Shown here: positions 11,522-21,794 of the stretch, one piece after another | How the letters are laid out: every line of letters begins with the position of its first letter | Position numbering within the stretch: the stretch's first letter is position 1 | Assembly: GCA_038503075.1 (NCBI GenBank) | Contig: JBCAML010000020.1 | Span: 62,001 to 126,000, forward strand | Length of the DNA: 64,000 nt | Origin: Gyromitra esculenta | Taxonomy: Eukaryota > Ascomycota > Pezizomycetes > Pezizales > Discinaceae | Direction of reading: 5' to 3' | The notes under the pieces: model-generated | Told to the model about the DNA's origin: nothing | Database searches by the model: none | The model's input: the letters and a program-made list of their open reading frames with translations, nothing else | Position numbers and translations under genes: made by a program

Positions 11522-12292
11522 TTTATTTATTTTTTCCTACGAATGGAGTTTTTTGTTTTTTGTTTTTTGTTTTTTTGGCATAGATTCTGATGGGCTAAGG
11601 AGAGATCTCTACGGCGAGCAATTGGGGGGAAATAGCTAGAACAAAATGAAACAAATATATAGATGCCAGCACGGCGGTAAACAAATACCAACTAACCACA
11701 GAGTACCTACCTGCTACCAACAAGCCACAACCACGTAGCTTAGTAAGGGTCTACCACAGCACCGGGACCGAATAACAGTAGAGTACCTACATGTACCTAC
11801 CCTTGCCCACCCACATATATGGAAATACTACTACTCTGCTATATGTACAGGGATAAACACCCCATTCACACCCCATCACTCTCCAGCGGGACAGCCAGTT
11901 CCACATCGGAGCGGCCGTCGGAACGGATAGTCCACCCGAGACACTCCGAGACCATATATACCTACCTGGCAGGGCTACCGAGCAGCGTGTAGAACCGCTG
12001 CTGTGCAGTGAAGAGAATCCAGCCCACATAGTACCACGATGCTCCTAGAGCACGCGTAGCTAGGTATCACTGCCTCGCGCCAAGAACCCGATACACGATC
12101 GATGCAGATAAGAGACCCCCTCCCCTTATGACGAATTGTAAAAAGGAAAAAGGAAAAAGAAAAAAAAGAAAAAAGAAAGAAAAAAGAACAGGGAGAAAAG
12201 GGAGAAAGGGGAGAAGAAAAAGGTAGACGGTACATAAGGCGAGTCAGTATGTCGCATATACCAAGACGACATGGCAGCCCGAGCCTCAGGTC
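11522..12292. other. Intergenic region with T-rich and purine-rich tracts
   Basis: After the amidohydrolase stop there is a T-rich run with three TTTTTTG units near 11548-11576. A nearly pure purine tract occupies 12140-12223. I see no gene here. Confidence 0.5.
12140..12223 (+). repeat. 84-base homopurine tract
   Basis: On the plus strand every base from 12140 to 12223 is A or G except one C at 12189. It is built from AAAAAGG- and GGGAGAAAA-type words. Such tracts can form triplex DNA and are common in fungal intergenic DNA. Confidence 0.85.
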
Positions 12293-12514
12293 TCAGAACT
12301 GCGTCTGGCAGGTACCGCATCTGGACGCGTAGCGCGGACGGAAGTTAAAAGCGCATTCTGGCCAAACGCCCACGCGGCACATGTAGAAGCACCGCTTTGT
12401 CTTCCGGGTTGGGAGGGTCCTATCGGAGAAGCGGCTCTGGCAGCACAAAACCCCATCCCGGCGATCGCCCTGTTGGTGCGCCCAGTTGGGCAGCGGACTA
12501 GCCGAAGGGGGCAA
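12293..12514 (-). CDS. Possible Cys-rich exon of an unrecognised small protein (partial, uncertain)
   Basis: A minus-strand frame ending in TGA at 12293 has seven cysteines within its last 53 codons, all TGC, arranged as CC...C...C...C...C..C (pieces: VLCCQSRFSD, CFYMCRVGVWPEC, SRCGTCQTQF). The frame stays open upstream through a proline-rich stretch. No ATG with a signal peptide was found, so any real gene would need an upstream exon. Its promoter would be shared with the secreted-protein gene at 12842. A different minus-strand frame across the same DNA is longer but lacks this regularity. This may be chance in GC-rich DNA. Confidence 0.22.
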   Translation of the reverse strand: MPPSASPLPNWAHQQGDRRDGVLCCQSRFSDRTLPTRKTKRCFYMCRVGVWPECAFNFRPRYASRCGTCQTQF

Positions 12515-12841
12515 GACGCCCGCTGGCGCACGACCTGGCGAGGGCTCGGGGGCGGGAGATGTTTCCCTATGGGAGCGGTGTGGTTGTGGTTGCTGCTTTC
12601 GTGGGCGGGATTGGTTGGTGGGCGGGAGGGAGGGACGCGTAGACTGTCGGGGTCATTGGCTATCACTCGGACGGCGCTGCTGTTTGATTCAGCAATCTCA
12701 GCACGGGCAGTCAACCTCAAGTTAAAGGAGGCCGATGGAATGTTAAATAAGTCCCCCGATCTCCCCCCTGGGTTCATTCCGTCTGTCTCTATTCTGACGT
12801 TCAGCGATTCCAAACACCAGACATTGCATCGTGTCCGTCCA

Positions 12842-13294
12842 ATGAGCTTCCTCACCCTCCTGATGTCCCTCCTCCTCCTCCTCCAGCTCTCCCTCGTCTC
12901 CGCTCTGCCCACCACAGACATAGACAAAGTCGTGCTCGCCCCCTCCTCAGACCCCAAGCTCAGCGGAAAGTACCTCTGCGAGACCACCCCAGCCAGCCCG
13001 CGCGTCGCCTCCATCGACGGCGCAATCCAAGACCTCACAAACCTCTCCACCGCCCAGATGTGCAAGCAGTTCAACATGCACATTGGCGGATCGCACTGCA
13101 CGCGATTATCGCGGTCCAACGACGCGGACGTGGGCATCTGCGGCGACCACAACCAGAGCCAGTACATAATGTGCTACATGGTGGCATATGCAGCGAAAGT
13201 GGTGAGGGACAACTGCGCGTGGAACGGACTCGCTGGCGGGATATTCTGGTTCGATGATGTGCCGAAGTGTCATATTATTATCTATCATTCATAA
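12842..13294 (+). CDS. Cys-rich small secreted protein (intact relative of the 8980-9561 copy)
   Basis: Single exon, 150 residues. The start was chosen at the ATG preceding a strong signal peptide (MSFLTLLMSLLLLLQLSLVSA). The upstream open frame is out of keeping with a secreted protein. The mature part has seven cysteines in CETTPASP, MCKQF, HCTRL, GICGD, IMCYM, NCAWNG and PKCHI, and ends IIIYHS. The same landmarks occur in the interrupted gene at 8980-9561. This kind of protein (CETT near the N-terminus, C-G-D in the middle, G-G before a hydrophobic end, terminal H-S) is widespread among secreted proteins of filamentous ascomycetes and is often listed among effector candidates. The role is unknown. 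It ends 10 bases from the convergent gene at 13305. Confidence 0.8.
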   Translation: MSFLTLLMSLLLLLQLSLVSALPTTDIDKVVLAPSSDPKLSGKYLCETTPASPRVASIDGAIQDLTNLSTAQMCKQFNMHIGGSHCTRLSRSNDADVGICGDHNQSQYIMCYMVAYAAKVVRDNCAWNGLAGGIFWFDDVPKCHIIIYHS

Positions 13295-13304
13295 AAGGGG
13301 TTTT

Positions 13305-13740
13305 CTATTGTGCAAACTTGTGCCCGTCCGTTTGTCTGTCCGTCCGTCTCGAATTGTGACTTTGTTCCGATCGGGAAATGAACTGAACTGGGCTTTGTCT
13401 GGGATTTCCGAGGAGGGCTAGTGCTGTGTCAAGCTTTCGGCGGTTGCTCCTGATTGAAGCGGTGGCTTTCGCTTCCGGAATCGGGGGAGGAGGAGCGTCC
13501 TCGCCGCGGCTGCCGACCATAGCTACTATTTCTCTGCTACTAACAACAGGCTTGGCTGCATTCTCCGGGCGACCACCAACACCTGCTGTTTGGTCTCTGA
13601 GGATACATCTTGTACAGGATCAGAATTGCCCGTCCCAACTGCTGCTGGTCTTTGAGCGGCTTCTGTATATGTGTTTCCCGTTGTCTGGCTTCCATTTCAG
13701 GATCTCTGGTGTTGGTTTTCTTGTTTGGCCTTATCGGCAT
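13305..13740 (-). CDS. Small hypothetical protein, two exons
   Basis: Predicted exons (minus) 13740-13583 and 13539-13305 give 130 residues. Exon 1 starts MPIRPNKKTNTRDPEME and continues as a charged, helix-like segment (THIQKPLKDQQQLGRAILIL). A GTGTTG donor and a TTAG acceptor keep the frame into exon 2, which contains APPPPIPEAKATASIRS and KLDTALALLGNP. I recognise no domain. Base composition and low repetition look coding, but the splice choice and the extreme C-terminus (TDRQTDG, partly repeat-like) are uncertain. The open frame extends 45 codons upstream of the chosen ATG. Confidence 0.4.
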
Positions 13741-14208
13741 CGTGTCTTTCGTGGTACTTGTCGTCACGCTGAATATCTGTATCTTTGAGATGGAGGGCTT
13801 GGGGCATTTTGGGAGCAGTATAAGGGAATGGTCTTGGGCTGGACAGTTGGGTTGATGCTGTGAATAAATGGGCAAATGGCGAAAAGTGGGAATAGCTCTC
13901 TTATGTCGAATTCACGAATGGCTTCGGGATGAAGAAGGAAATCCTGCACCTGTAAATCTGCATAAAGCGAGACGACCGACGCGTATTTCCGCGGCTTGAT
14001 CGCGATACTGTCTTCACCCTGCGCAATCCCGTATCTGAATAATAGTAATTGCAGGTTTAAAGCCGTATCCAGGCATCTGCTGCTTTCCTTGGAGAAGATT
14101 TGATTGAACATTGGAATGTGGCTAAGCGCTGTGGCAGACGCAGCCACCACGTGACCTAAGCGCTCCACATCACACCTCCACCGCGTCGCGAAGCTCCCCA
14201 AGCTCGCA
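13741..14208. other. Intergenic region with an ambiguous antisense frame
   Basis: A minus-strand frame (ATG at 14112, stop at 13764) of about 115 codons contains protein-like text such as QLLLFRYGIAQGEDS. It has no recognised domain and would occupy the promoter of the two-exon gene at 13740. I do not call it a gene. Confidence 0.3.
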
Positions 14209-15816
14209 ATGGCTCCTCCTCCGCCCCCTCCGCCCGCCGAGCCCAAGGCCATTGTCGAGCGCGCTTTTTCCTACGGCGGTCTCCTCATCCGCACTTTCCA
14301 CCATGCCGACGCTGCCCCCGCACTACCCGAGCTTCCGCCCGCCCCGGACGACCCTTCACCGTGGACGTTCGAGCAACTCACACCCCCGAAACGACGCCGC
14401 GGGCCCGTGAAGAAGAAACAAAAGACCGGCGAGCCCGCTGCGGCGGTGCCAGCTCTGGTAACGCAGGCCCCGCCCACCCCCGGCGCCACGTCCTCGGAGG
14501 GCGCGACGGAGCGCGAATATCCGCTCGATGGCACGGCCCGGAAGCGGACGCCTACGAGCTCTACGGATCCGAGTCTGGCGTGGATCGTTAACCAGCAGGT
14601 TCACATGCCCGACTACGTCAAGCTGCTCGCGCCGGAGGAATTGCGCGCGATCCAGATACGGAATCGGAAGGGGAAGCTGTGGATTCCGCCGGAGATAACG
14701 GTCGAGAGAGAGCTTGCGAAGGTGCGCGTGGGCGGGGTGTCGGCGGGGGAGGCTGGCTGTGGGCCGGGCTATAGGATGGATTACGGTGCTGCGGATGCGG
14801 GTATGAGCCTGGGGGATGGTGGCGGGGTGGGTGGGAGCGAATATATCTATCCTCCTCCTATCCAGCTCCCACCTCTGCAGTCCTCGGTGCTGCTCTCGGC
14901 GGGGAGCGGGCATGGGCTATCGTTGCCTGCTCTGTCGACCAAATTACCAGATCGCGATGCTCATATCACCCGTTTTGCTTCTCTGGACCCAGTGGAGTCG
15001 ACTGCTGTCTCTACCTCTGATCAATATTCGCCGATTCCGCCATTACCCACCACTACGCCAGCTCCAGCTCCAGCTCCAGATCCCTCAAACTCCACAGATC
15101 TCCCACTACCACAGCAGCAGGGCCACGGCCAACCTCTGAGAGGCCCACTCCCCATCAACATTTCCACTATTCCAATGTCCACACGCACACCCACCCGCTC
15201 CCCGCAAGACCCAAAACGCAAACGCGACACCTCCCGCCCCACGCCACACCACTGCGACTCCATCCCCGCCTTCCTCACACACATAACCTCCGTCATAGCC
15301 TCCGCCAACGCCGGCTTCATCCCCCGCCCCGTCAACGTATCCTACACCCTCCCCATCCCCGCCACTGAAGCCGAACACAAGCCCTTCGCGCTGAACCTGG
15401 TCCGCGACATCGCCGCCGTCGACCACTTCCAGTGGACCGTCGCGCACAGCCAGTGGACCACCAGCAAGACGAAGTTCACCGCGGGCGCACGGTGGGTGTG
15501 TAACCTCAGCGAAGAGGGCGTGCGGGATCGGAGCAAAGTAGCAGCTGGCGCCGGCGCCGGCGGTGGGGGAGGGGGAGGGGGGAGGAAGTATACTAGATAC
15601 CCTTGCGGCGGCTCCATTGCTGTGCGGTTCAGCACTAATAAGGCGGCGCTGACACTCCGGTATACGCACCATGCTGTGCATTCGCCGCCGCAGGACCTGA
15701 AGGCGCAGGCCGAGGCGGAGCGGGCAGAGTCGAGTCGGAAGCTGATTGCCGTGTTGAGCGAGGTTGAGGAGTCGGCTGTGGCGGGGGCTGCGACAGGGGG
15801 TAGGGGAGGAGAGTAA
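14209..15816 (+). CDS. Proline-rich nuclear-type protein with a C-terminal Cys/His module
   Basis: One exon, 535 residues, GC-rich coding. It starts MAPPPPPPPAEP. A bipartite basic signal lies at residues 61-72 (KRRRGPVKKKQK), with a second basic cluster (DPKRKRD) near residue 340. A more conserved-looking block near residues 120-170 reads PSLAWIVNQQVHMPDYVKLL and RNRKGKLWIPPEITVE. The middle is Pro/Ser/Thr-rich and probably disordered. The C-terminal third contains SIPAFLTHITSVIASANAGF, then a pattern W-V-C, Y-P-C-G-G and Y-T-H-H-x2-H. This resembles the Cys/His DNA-binding modules in front of MULE-type transposases and in some fungal proteins derived from them. A poly-Gly run splits the module. 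A nuclear, DNA-related role is an inference from these features. Confidence 0.75.
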   Translation: MAPPPPPPPAEPKAIVERAFSYGGLLIRTFHHADAAPALPELPPAPDDPSPWTFEQLTPPKRRRGPVKKKQKTGEPAAAVPALVTQAPPTPGATSSEGATEREYPLDGTARKRTPTSSTDPSLAWIVNQQVHMPDYVKLLAPEELRAIQIRNRKGKLWIPPEITVERELAKVRVGGVSAGEAGCGPGYRMDYGAADAGMSLGDGGGVGGSEYIYPPPIQLPPLQSSVLLSAGSGHGLSLPALSTKLPDRDAHITRFASLDPVESTAVSTSDQYSPIPPLPTTTPAPAPAPDPSNSTDLPLPQQQGHGQPLRGPLPINISTIPMSTRTPTRSPQDPKRKRDTSRPTPHHCDSIPAFLTHITSVIASANAGFIPRPVNVSYTLPIPATEAEHKPFALNLVRDIAAVDHFQWTVAHSQWTTSKTKFTAGARWVCNLSEEGVRDRSKVAAGAGAGGGGGGGGRKYTRYPCGGSIAVRFSTNKAALTLRYTHHAVHSPPQDLKAQAEAERAESSRKLIAVLSEVEESAVAGAATGGRGGE

Positions 15817-16974
15817 AACGGGGACGATGGCAGTGGGGTGTAGCGACGAGAGGGGACGGTGGATGTGGGAGAGGGGGGGGTTGGGTGGATACAAGATAGT
15901 GTGGATCAAGGATATAGATTTTCAGGTTGAATTTTGGGGGGGCATTGCGGATTGGATTGACTTTTAGTTTTTTTTTAAAATGGGGGGGGTTTTTCGTACC
16001 GTGTTGTGGAGTCCATGAAGCGCGTTGTGGGTTAGGGCTTTGCGAATTTACTTGTTCTACATACACGTATTTGCGATACTTGGTCTGTAATTAGATTTTC
16101 GGAATCTACTAAGTTGGTTGGTTCAAATACTTCGGCGGAGTGGTGGCTGGCGTGAGGGAAAATATCTCAAAATTGTATACTTCTAACTGTTGGCCCAAGC
16201 TCCACACCATCTGAACTACTCGATCATTGACACCTAGGGGCGTCGTTGAGATATCGAGACTCTATTCTGCAAGGGAGCACCACTCTAGAACTCTTACCTC
16301 TGTTTTTCTCACGCTATGCGAATGAACAATCGTCTGTAAAGTAATACTTCTACGCAAACACTCGAACGCAGTGAATTGTTTGATGGAACACGGCTTGCTC
16401 AGCTCTTACTACATGTAGCACTATATCTCCTTCCGTGAAAGTAAGGGGTGATGGGATGGTTGCGGGGGGACGTTCAGCAAGCCTAGTAAGAGGAGAGGAG
16501 AGTAAAGAAGAGAAAAACAGAGTACTCAGTGATAAATAAGTATGATGCTTTAGGTGTGCTACAAATCTTATTAGGTTTACTAGGTTACAGCTAAAATACA
16601 CCTTTAGCAATTGATGCGCATGCCGCGAATTGCTTCAGTGAAGCTGGTAGGAAATCTCTCGCTAATCTGGGACCCAGGTATATAAGCTTCTAGAGCGTAC
16701 AGTGCCTACATCTCTTATTTTCTGCGAGCGCATGGCCAATGATTATATGTACGTGTTTTTCTGTGATGCTACGAATATACTCTTCAGCTAATTACAACAA
16801 CCGCAGCGAGACCTCCAAAAATGTCCCAAAATTTACATAAATTAAAACCACATAATTCCAAGTTCCTGTTCAAATAACAATAGCAAACCACTACCACCAC
16901 CACCAAACAAAAACTCCAGCCATACATAAATCAACTAAAATAATAATAATACTCCATCAACCCAACAATCCAAC
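15817..16974. other. Intergenic region, no gene seen
   Basis: Convergent gap between the proline-rich gene (+) and the hemerythrin-like gene (-). It contains G-rich and T-rich runs at 15870-15990 but no supported gene or repeat element. Confidence 0.5.
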
Positions 16975-17820
16975 TCATCTCAATCCCTCCCCGTTCCAAC
17001 TCTCCGTCGTCCTCTGTTTCTCCTTCGGAAACTTCCTAAACATATCCGTCAACCGATCCATCGGGGTCGCCAAAAACCCCACCACAGTCTCATACGGCGG
17101 TTTGTTCGGCATCCACGGATGTCCTCTCGTTGGCGCAAACATCTTTGTCTTCCTGAAGCTCCGCGCGAGTTCCTGCGACATGCCTCCACCGGGGACTTTA
17201 GCAGATACGATTCTGAGCTTGCTCTCCAGAAGCGGGAGTTCGGTGTCTTCGGAGACACTGATGTGTTCCTTCAGGGCGCTCATTAGCTCGGTTAGCTTTG
17301 GCTTGAATTCGGGGGACGACGGATAGAGTCGCTGGAAGTATTCGAGGTGTAGTTTGGTCTGTGCTCCGTTACACTACCTATCAGCACCATATGATATCTC
17401 ATTCCCTCTTCGATCTTAACAGCGCCTCGAGGCCTGGGGAGGGAGGGAGGGAGGGGGTGGTTTAGATTCAACCTGTTGGTTCGAGTCTCGATTCTTGTCT
17501 GCCGTCTTTTTCCCGCTCTCTCCGAGATATTTTTCGTATGCCGGATACAGCACGATCTCCTCGCCGACGGCATGTCTCGCTAGTTCCCAGGTGAACTGGT
17601 TCTGCCAGCGCTGTCTTGTGTCGGTATCTTTATCGTCTGTAGCCATGATGCGAGTGTAGTAGGACTCGAGCTCGCGGTGGTCATGACATATCGCATCGGT
17701 AATGGTCCTGTAATCCTTGGGATCAGAGTGAGGCTCAACAAAGGTCCTGATCGCTGTGGCAGATGATAGGGGGGAGAGCATCTGCCGTGAGATACTCGGG
17801 CGGGATACAAGACGGAACAT
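16975..17820 (-). CDS. Hemerythrin-like HHE-domain protein
   Basis: Two exons (minus), 17820-17473 and 17358-16975, give 243 residues. The start MFRLVSRPSISRQ was chosen over an upstream in-frame ATG because it begins a basic, Ser/Arg-rich, mitochondrial-type presequence. The HHE domain shows ICHDHRELESYY, ARHAVGEEIVLYPAYEKYL, NQQ-TKLHLEYFQRLYP (spanning the splice junction) and LKEHISVSEDTELPLLE. These are the paired His and H-x3-E groups that bind a di-iron or oxygen-sensing centre. The C-terminal tail APTRGHPWMPNKPPYET followed by TPMDRLTD is usual in fungal members. These proteins are thought to sense or detoxify oxygen or nitric oxide. The intron carries a GGGA repeat next to the donor. 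Confidence 0.88.
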
Positions 17821-18540
17821 TGTAGTGAGTCTGGCGTGTTTGTAGCTGAGTGATTGGTGATGTGAGTGCGTCTCGGAGGACCTATGAAGACACAGGAAGG
17901 CGGATTTATAAAGATCGGATGTTTGTGAGATCAATCCCGCCATGTCACGATGTCACAATCCACGAGCCTATAATCTACCCTACCAACTAGCAATTGAGAT
18001 CTACTTCGCCGTTGGCCGGGCGGAACACGGATGGCGCTGTTCATCTGTATTTGTTTGGCGATTTGTGAGACGCATGCTGCACGGGCTGATGTGTTGGTTC
18101 GATGTGCCGAGAGGCAGATCGGTGGGTTCCTACATCATCTAATAAAACCACCCGTTATGCAGATTTCCGAGGACACAGCCTTCAATCTCCCGCGGAGCTC
18201 AAACTGTCTTCACTGGAACGATTGAAGCGATGAAGTATGAAACCAGAGTTCTGGATGGGATCCAGGGTCTTTTGAAGCGGACCAATCGTAGAGACCCAAG
18301 CACCACCATGACGTTGAGGAATTCGAAGCTTGGCATCACTGCCTCTTTTGTACAACATCCTATCAACGATAGCTATTTAACAGAAGACATAATACTAGTG
18401 GTAAATGTCTTGATATTCCCCGGTTCTATGAGGCGAAACGATACTATGTGACAGAAACAAATATCCCGGCCTTTATACACCAATCCTATGCCATTCCAGG
18501 CCAAAAACACCAACAAAATCATTTCCCAATCCAGCCTTCC
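17821..18540. other. Intergenic region, no gene seen
   Basis: Upstream of the hemerythrin-like gene and downstream of the DJ-1/PfpI gene, both on the minus strand. Short open frames only. Confidence 0.5.
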
Positions 18541-19372
18541 TCAGACGCCATCCCCCAAAGGCCACTGGACGTTATGAACATTCGCCCACGGATCCCACGT
18601 CGGGTCGAGATGGCGATCGTATTCGATGAGATTAACGATACCATCCGCCGCCTTCTCCCCATACACCGTCTCGACAAACGCAAGGATAGCATCGATCCCA
18701 GACGTAACGCCCGACGAAGTCCACACATTCCCATCAACAGTCCATCTCGCAACCGGGACCCAGTCGACCTTTGGTCCCTGGGAAGTGACCCATTTCCACG
18801 CGTATTTATTGGTCGTCGCCTTCTTGCCATCGAGAACTCCTGTCTGCGCGGCGAGAGCAGATCCGGTGCAGATGGTCATGAAGTACATTAGAGTTGGGTA
18901 GCGAGTCTTGATGAACGCACGGAGTTCATCAAGGGCAGCACCAGGGGCACGGGTACCAACACCGCCAGGGACTATGAGGACGTCGAGGGGAGGAGCGGTA
19001 GCGAAGGTGTGGGTTGGCACGACGCTCTGATGGAAAGTCGAACCCATGGGGTTACTAGCGGCGATTGGGGAAGCGGTGGAGACGGGGTCAAGAGTGGCTG
19101 CGATAAGGGAGAGAGATAGTTTGAATTGAAGGGCGGACAAAATGTTGAGGACATCAAGAACACCGAAGACATCGAGGGCTTGAAACCCGGGGAAGAGGAG
19201 CATGCCGTAAGAGATTGGGAGACCTATGGGGTGTTAGTGGCATCGACCTTGAAGAGATGGAGAGTGAAGTAGAGCTCCTACCACTTCCCGTGATAGCACT
19301 AAGTGCAATATGTTCCAGCATGAGGTTCTCCAGGCTGGGAGGCACGCCTGCAGTAGATTCCGTACTGGCCAT
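18541..19372 (-). CDS. DJ-1/PfpI (class I glutamine amidotransferase-like) protein
   Basis: Two exons (minus), 19372-19282 and 19223-18541, give 257 residues. The first ATG of the frame with a good family match is MASTEST; exon 1 ends ITGSG and joins GLPISYGMLLFPGFQALDVFG, a typical start of the domain. The nucleophile elbow is TICTGSALAAQTG with Cys149. PPLDVLIVPGG and ATTNKYAWKWV are further family landmarks. Members include isonitrile hydratase-like enzymes and glyoxalase/chaperone-type proteins; which activity applies is not clear. No signal peptide is present, so it is probably cytosolic. It reads in the same direction as the methyltransferase upstream, 539 bases away. Confidence 0.9.
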
Positions 19373-19911
19373 TGTTACACCGAGCCAAAAAGCCAAAGAG
19401 AACAACTATGGATGTGGTGGATTCGTGTTCAGGGAGGGAAGGAGGTGTGCTGGAGATGGAGGTGTGTGGTGGTGTGTGGTGGAGGGTTGTCTTGGAGTTT
19501 CGTCCGTTTCTTCAGTACTGCCACACTACATGTACCTACCATAGAATACGGTACCGCAACATGATTGGCGAATAAGAAGATCTCGGATATCCCAGTGGTG
19601 GTGATACACAGACTTGGAAGTACACCAAACAGCGAGTGATGCTGCATGGCTGCTGCATCACGTGCTTCTATAGCCTGTAAGCTGGAATCCGGACAGGGAA
19701 AACCTCGATGACCTGGGATGCCTCGTATCTCCCAATTGCGAGCCAAACAAAACTTCGCGCAGATACAAAGGTAATTAGGGGTAGAAGCAAATGTATCAGA
19801 AATTCGTCGGGAACTTTCATGGAGTAATTCGAAGCTTAGGCTCCAAATTTTATAACTCTGATACAGAGGGTCCCCAAGAGGCCATTTAGCTGACTGCTAT
19901 CTTTTAACTAT
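19373..19911. other. Intergenic region, no gene seen
   Basis: It lies between two minus-strand genes. It includes the probable promoter of the DJ-1/PfpI gene and a CTACATGTACCTACC word near 19526 that also occurs near 11788. Confidence 0.45.
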
Positions 19912-20818
19912 TTAAACCCTTGTCACCGAAAACCTCAACCACCTCGAGCCATCATCATTGAAAACCGGCTCTCTATTAGTCCCCGTCACAGGCTCCACCT
20001 TCGGTTTCGGAGCCCCAAGCACCGCATCAACCTCCCATTTACCCCCAACATTCTCGTTCCAAAACTTCTCGAATGTCGCCAAATCGTGTCTGTACATACT
20101 CCTCTCCGAGTTCGTCTTGTGTTCATACTCTCCTGGATTCATATGCCCAATCTGTCTCCCCACTACCATGCTCCCCTTCTTCGGCTTAAGCAAGCTCGCG
20201 ATCTTCTTCGCGGCACGAACCTGGTTTCCATGGTTAAAGAGATGCAGGAACGCGCCGATATGGATGATATCGATCTTCCCTTCCAGCGCCTTCAGCGGGG
20301 CGGTGTTGCTGTCATCGAATACATCTGCCGGTGCCAGGAACGTCGCCTTGAGCGATTCTCTATCCAAAAACAGCTCGTATCCAGCCTCTATGAACTCCGG
20401 GCGAATATCTGCACCGAAAATATTCTCGGCGGGCGCCCCATCAGAAACCAGTTTGCGGATGTCTTGGCCGAAACAGCACCCGAGATCCAGCAGGGTCTCG
20501 CCAGACTGAAGCCTCGAGACGATGGCAGGGTAGAGGGGGGATTCGGAAATCGAAAAGTCGAGGAATCGGAAGACACCAATGCATGGATATGGAAAGACTC
20601 TCCAGGCTTTCTCACGCTATTCGGGGGGTTAGGGTTGCAGAGACATGTTTGGGGAAAGGTTCGGCTAGACTAACAACGGCAACGATGTGAGGGATAATCT
20701 CGTCGTCGGGGATGCTTGTGTATTTCTGAAAGAGTTCGAGGGCGACTGGGGGAAGGTCGGGGAGTGTGGGGAGGTACCAGCCTGCTGGTATAACTTTCGG
20801 GTCAAGCGTCGTAGCCAT
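19912..20818 (-). CDS. SAM-dependent methyltransferase of the fungal natural-product type
   Basis: Two exons (minus), 20818-20675 and 20616-19912, give 282 residues. The junction reads HIVAV-REKAWRVFPYPCIG, which restores the conserved (R)xKAWxVYPYPCIG block of this family. The SAM site is LLDLGCCFGQDIRKL (residues 90-104). Other landmarks are GAPAENIFGADIRPEFIEAGYELF (split over residues about 107-130), IDIIHIGAFLHLF and SMYRHDLATFEKFW. The family includes meroterpenoid and other secondary-metabolism methyltransferases (AusD-like). Neighbours are a DJ-1 protein and a zinc-finger protein. No synthase or P450 lies nearby, so this may be a stand-alone enzyme or an orphan. The substrate is unknown. 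Confidence 0.9.
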
Positions 20819-21794
20819 GATCTAGTTGAATTTAGTTTTTGGAGAACTCGGATTGGGCTGTGGGGTTACTGTCGAGGTTCTACTGTCAGATGAGGTGCTC
20901 GAGTCCTATTTAATATCACTACCCATTGTGCGGGGTACTTAGCGATACTCGGGAGCTGATGCCGAGACCGGCTCGGAGCTTGCGCGGTGAATGCAAAGTC
21001 CGTGGATAGGTGGCGCCCTGCGTTTAAATAGCGAATAGCACTGCCACTGGTCGTTGGAGTTAAGCTTTGTCGATATTTCCGAGACCTGGTGCTCGGGGAA
21101 ACTGGCTATGCACAGTCCTGGGGACATTCAGAATCCGAATATGTACTCCATCTTCCTGGTGCCTAACGGTTTTTGATCCACCCTCACCAACCACACAACG
21201 GATTAACCTGCTAATCCTCATTCGCGTGCTCAGGTTCGTTATATCTGCCCAGATTAGGTAGGCACTGCATCTAGATCTCACGCTTGACCCAATCAACGGG
21301 CGCTCAGATACCGCATGAAGAACCTGAAAACGCATGTTCTACTGGGTCGGGGTTTCTGGCCAATTGAATCTGATTACATCAACCTACTCATTGACCAACC
21401 CAATACCCGTATTTTCAGATTCTTCATGATGTATCCGAGTACGACAAAAGAAGGTCGAGAAACGTGAGACTTGGGAATTCAGGGCTGTTACTGGCTCCCC
21501 AGAGTTTTCGAAGAAGATTCTAGCAGTGGGATTAACCGCAGAGGACCCGGGTTCTCGACCTTTTTTTGCCGTACGCTGTATATTTGGGCCAATAGATGCG
21601 ACCGTTACGGGCAGTAGCAAATAAGGAACGGAGATTCTCAGCAATGATAAGTTATATAATTTCCATAAAAATCGCAACACGTGAAAGAAATTGACCCAAA
21701 CGCTCCACTCCCCCAGTCCTATGAGCCAAACAAAGCTTTCGCTAACAATAGCCGCAGATCCTCGATCGCGATTGAACGGTTCGAGAAGTGGCGT
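20819..21794. other. Intergenic region, no gene seen
   Basis: Upstream of the methyltransferase. It holds only short frames without recognisable domains. Confidence 0.5.

Noticed and set aside
12286..13167. 293-codon minus-strand frame
   Set aside because: It runs antisense through the signal peptide and Cys motifs of the intact secreted gene and has no recognisable feature.
13764..14112. 115-codon minus-strand frame starting MFNQIFSKESS
   Set aside because: Plausible composition, but no domain, and its position overlaps the promoter of a better-supported gene.
15106..15909. 267-codon minus-strand frame
   Set aside because: Shadow of the proline-rich gene at 14209-15816.
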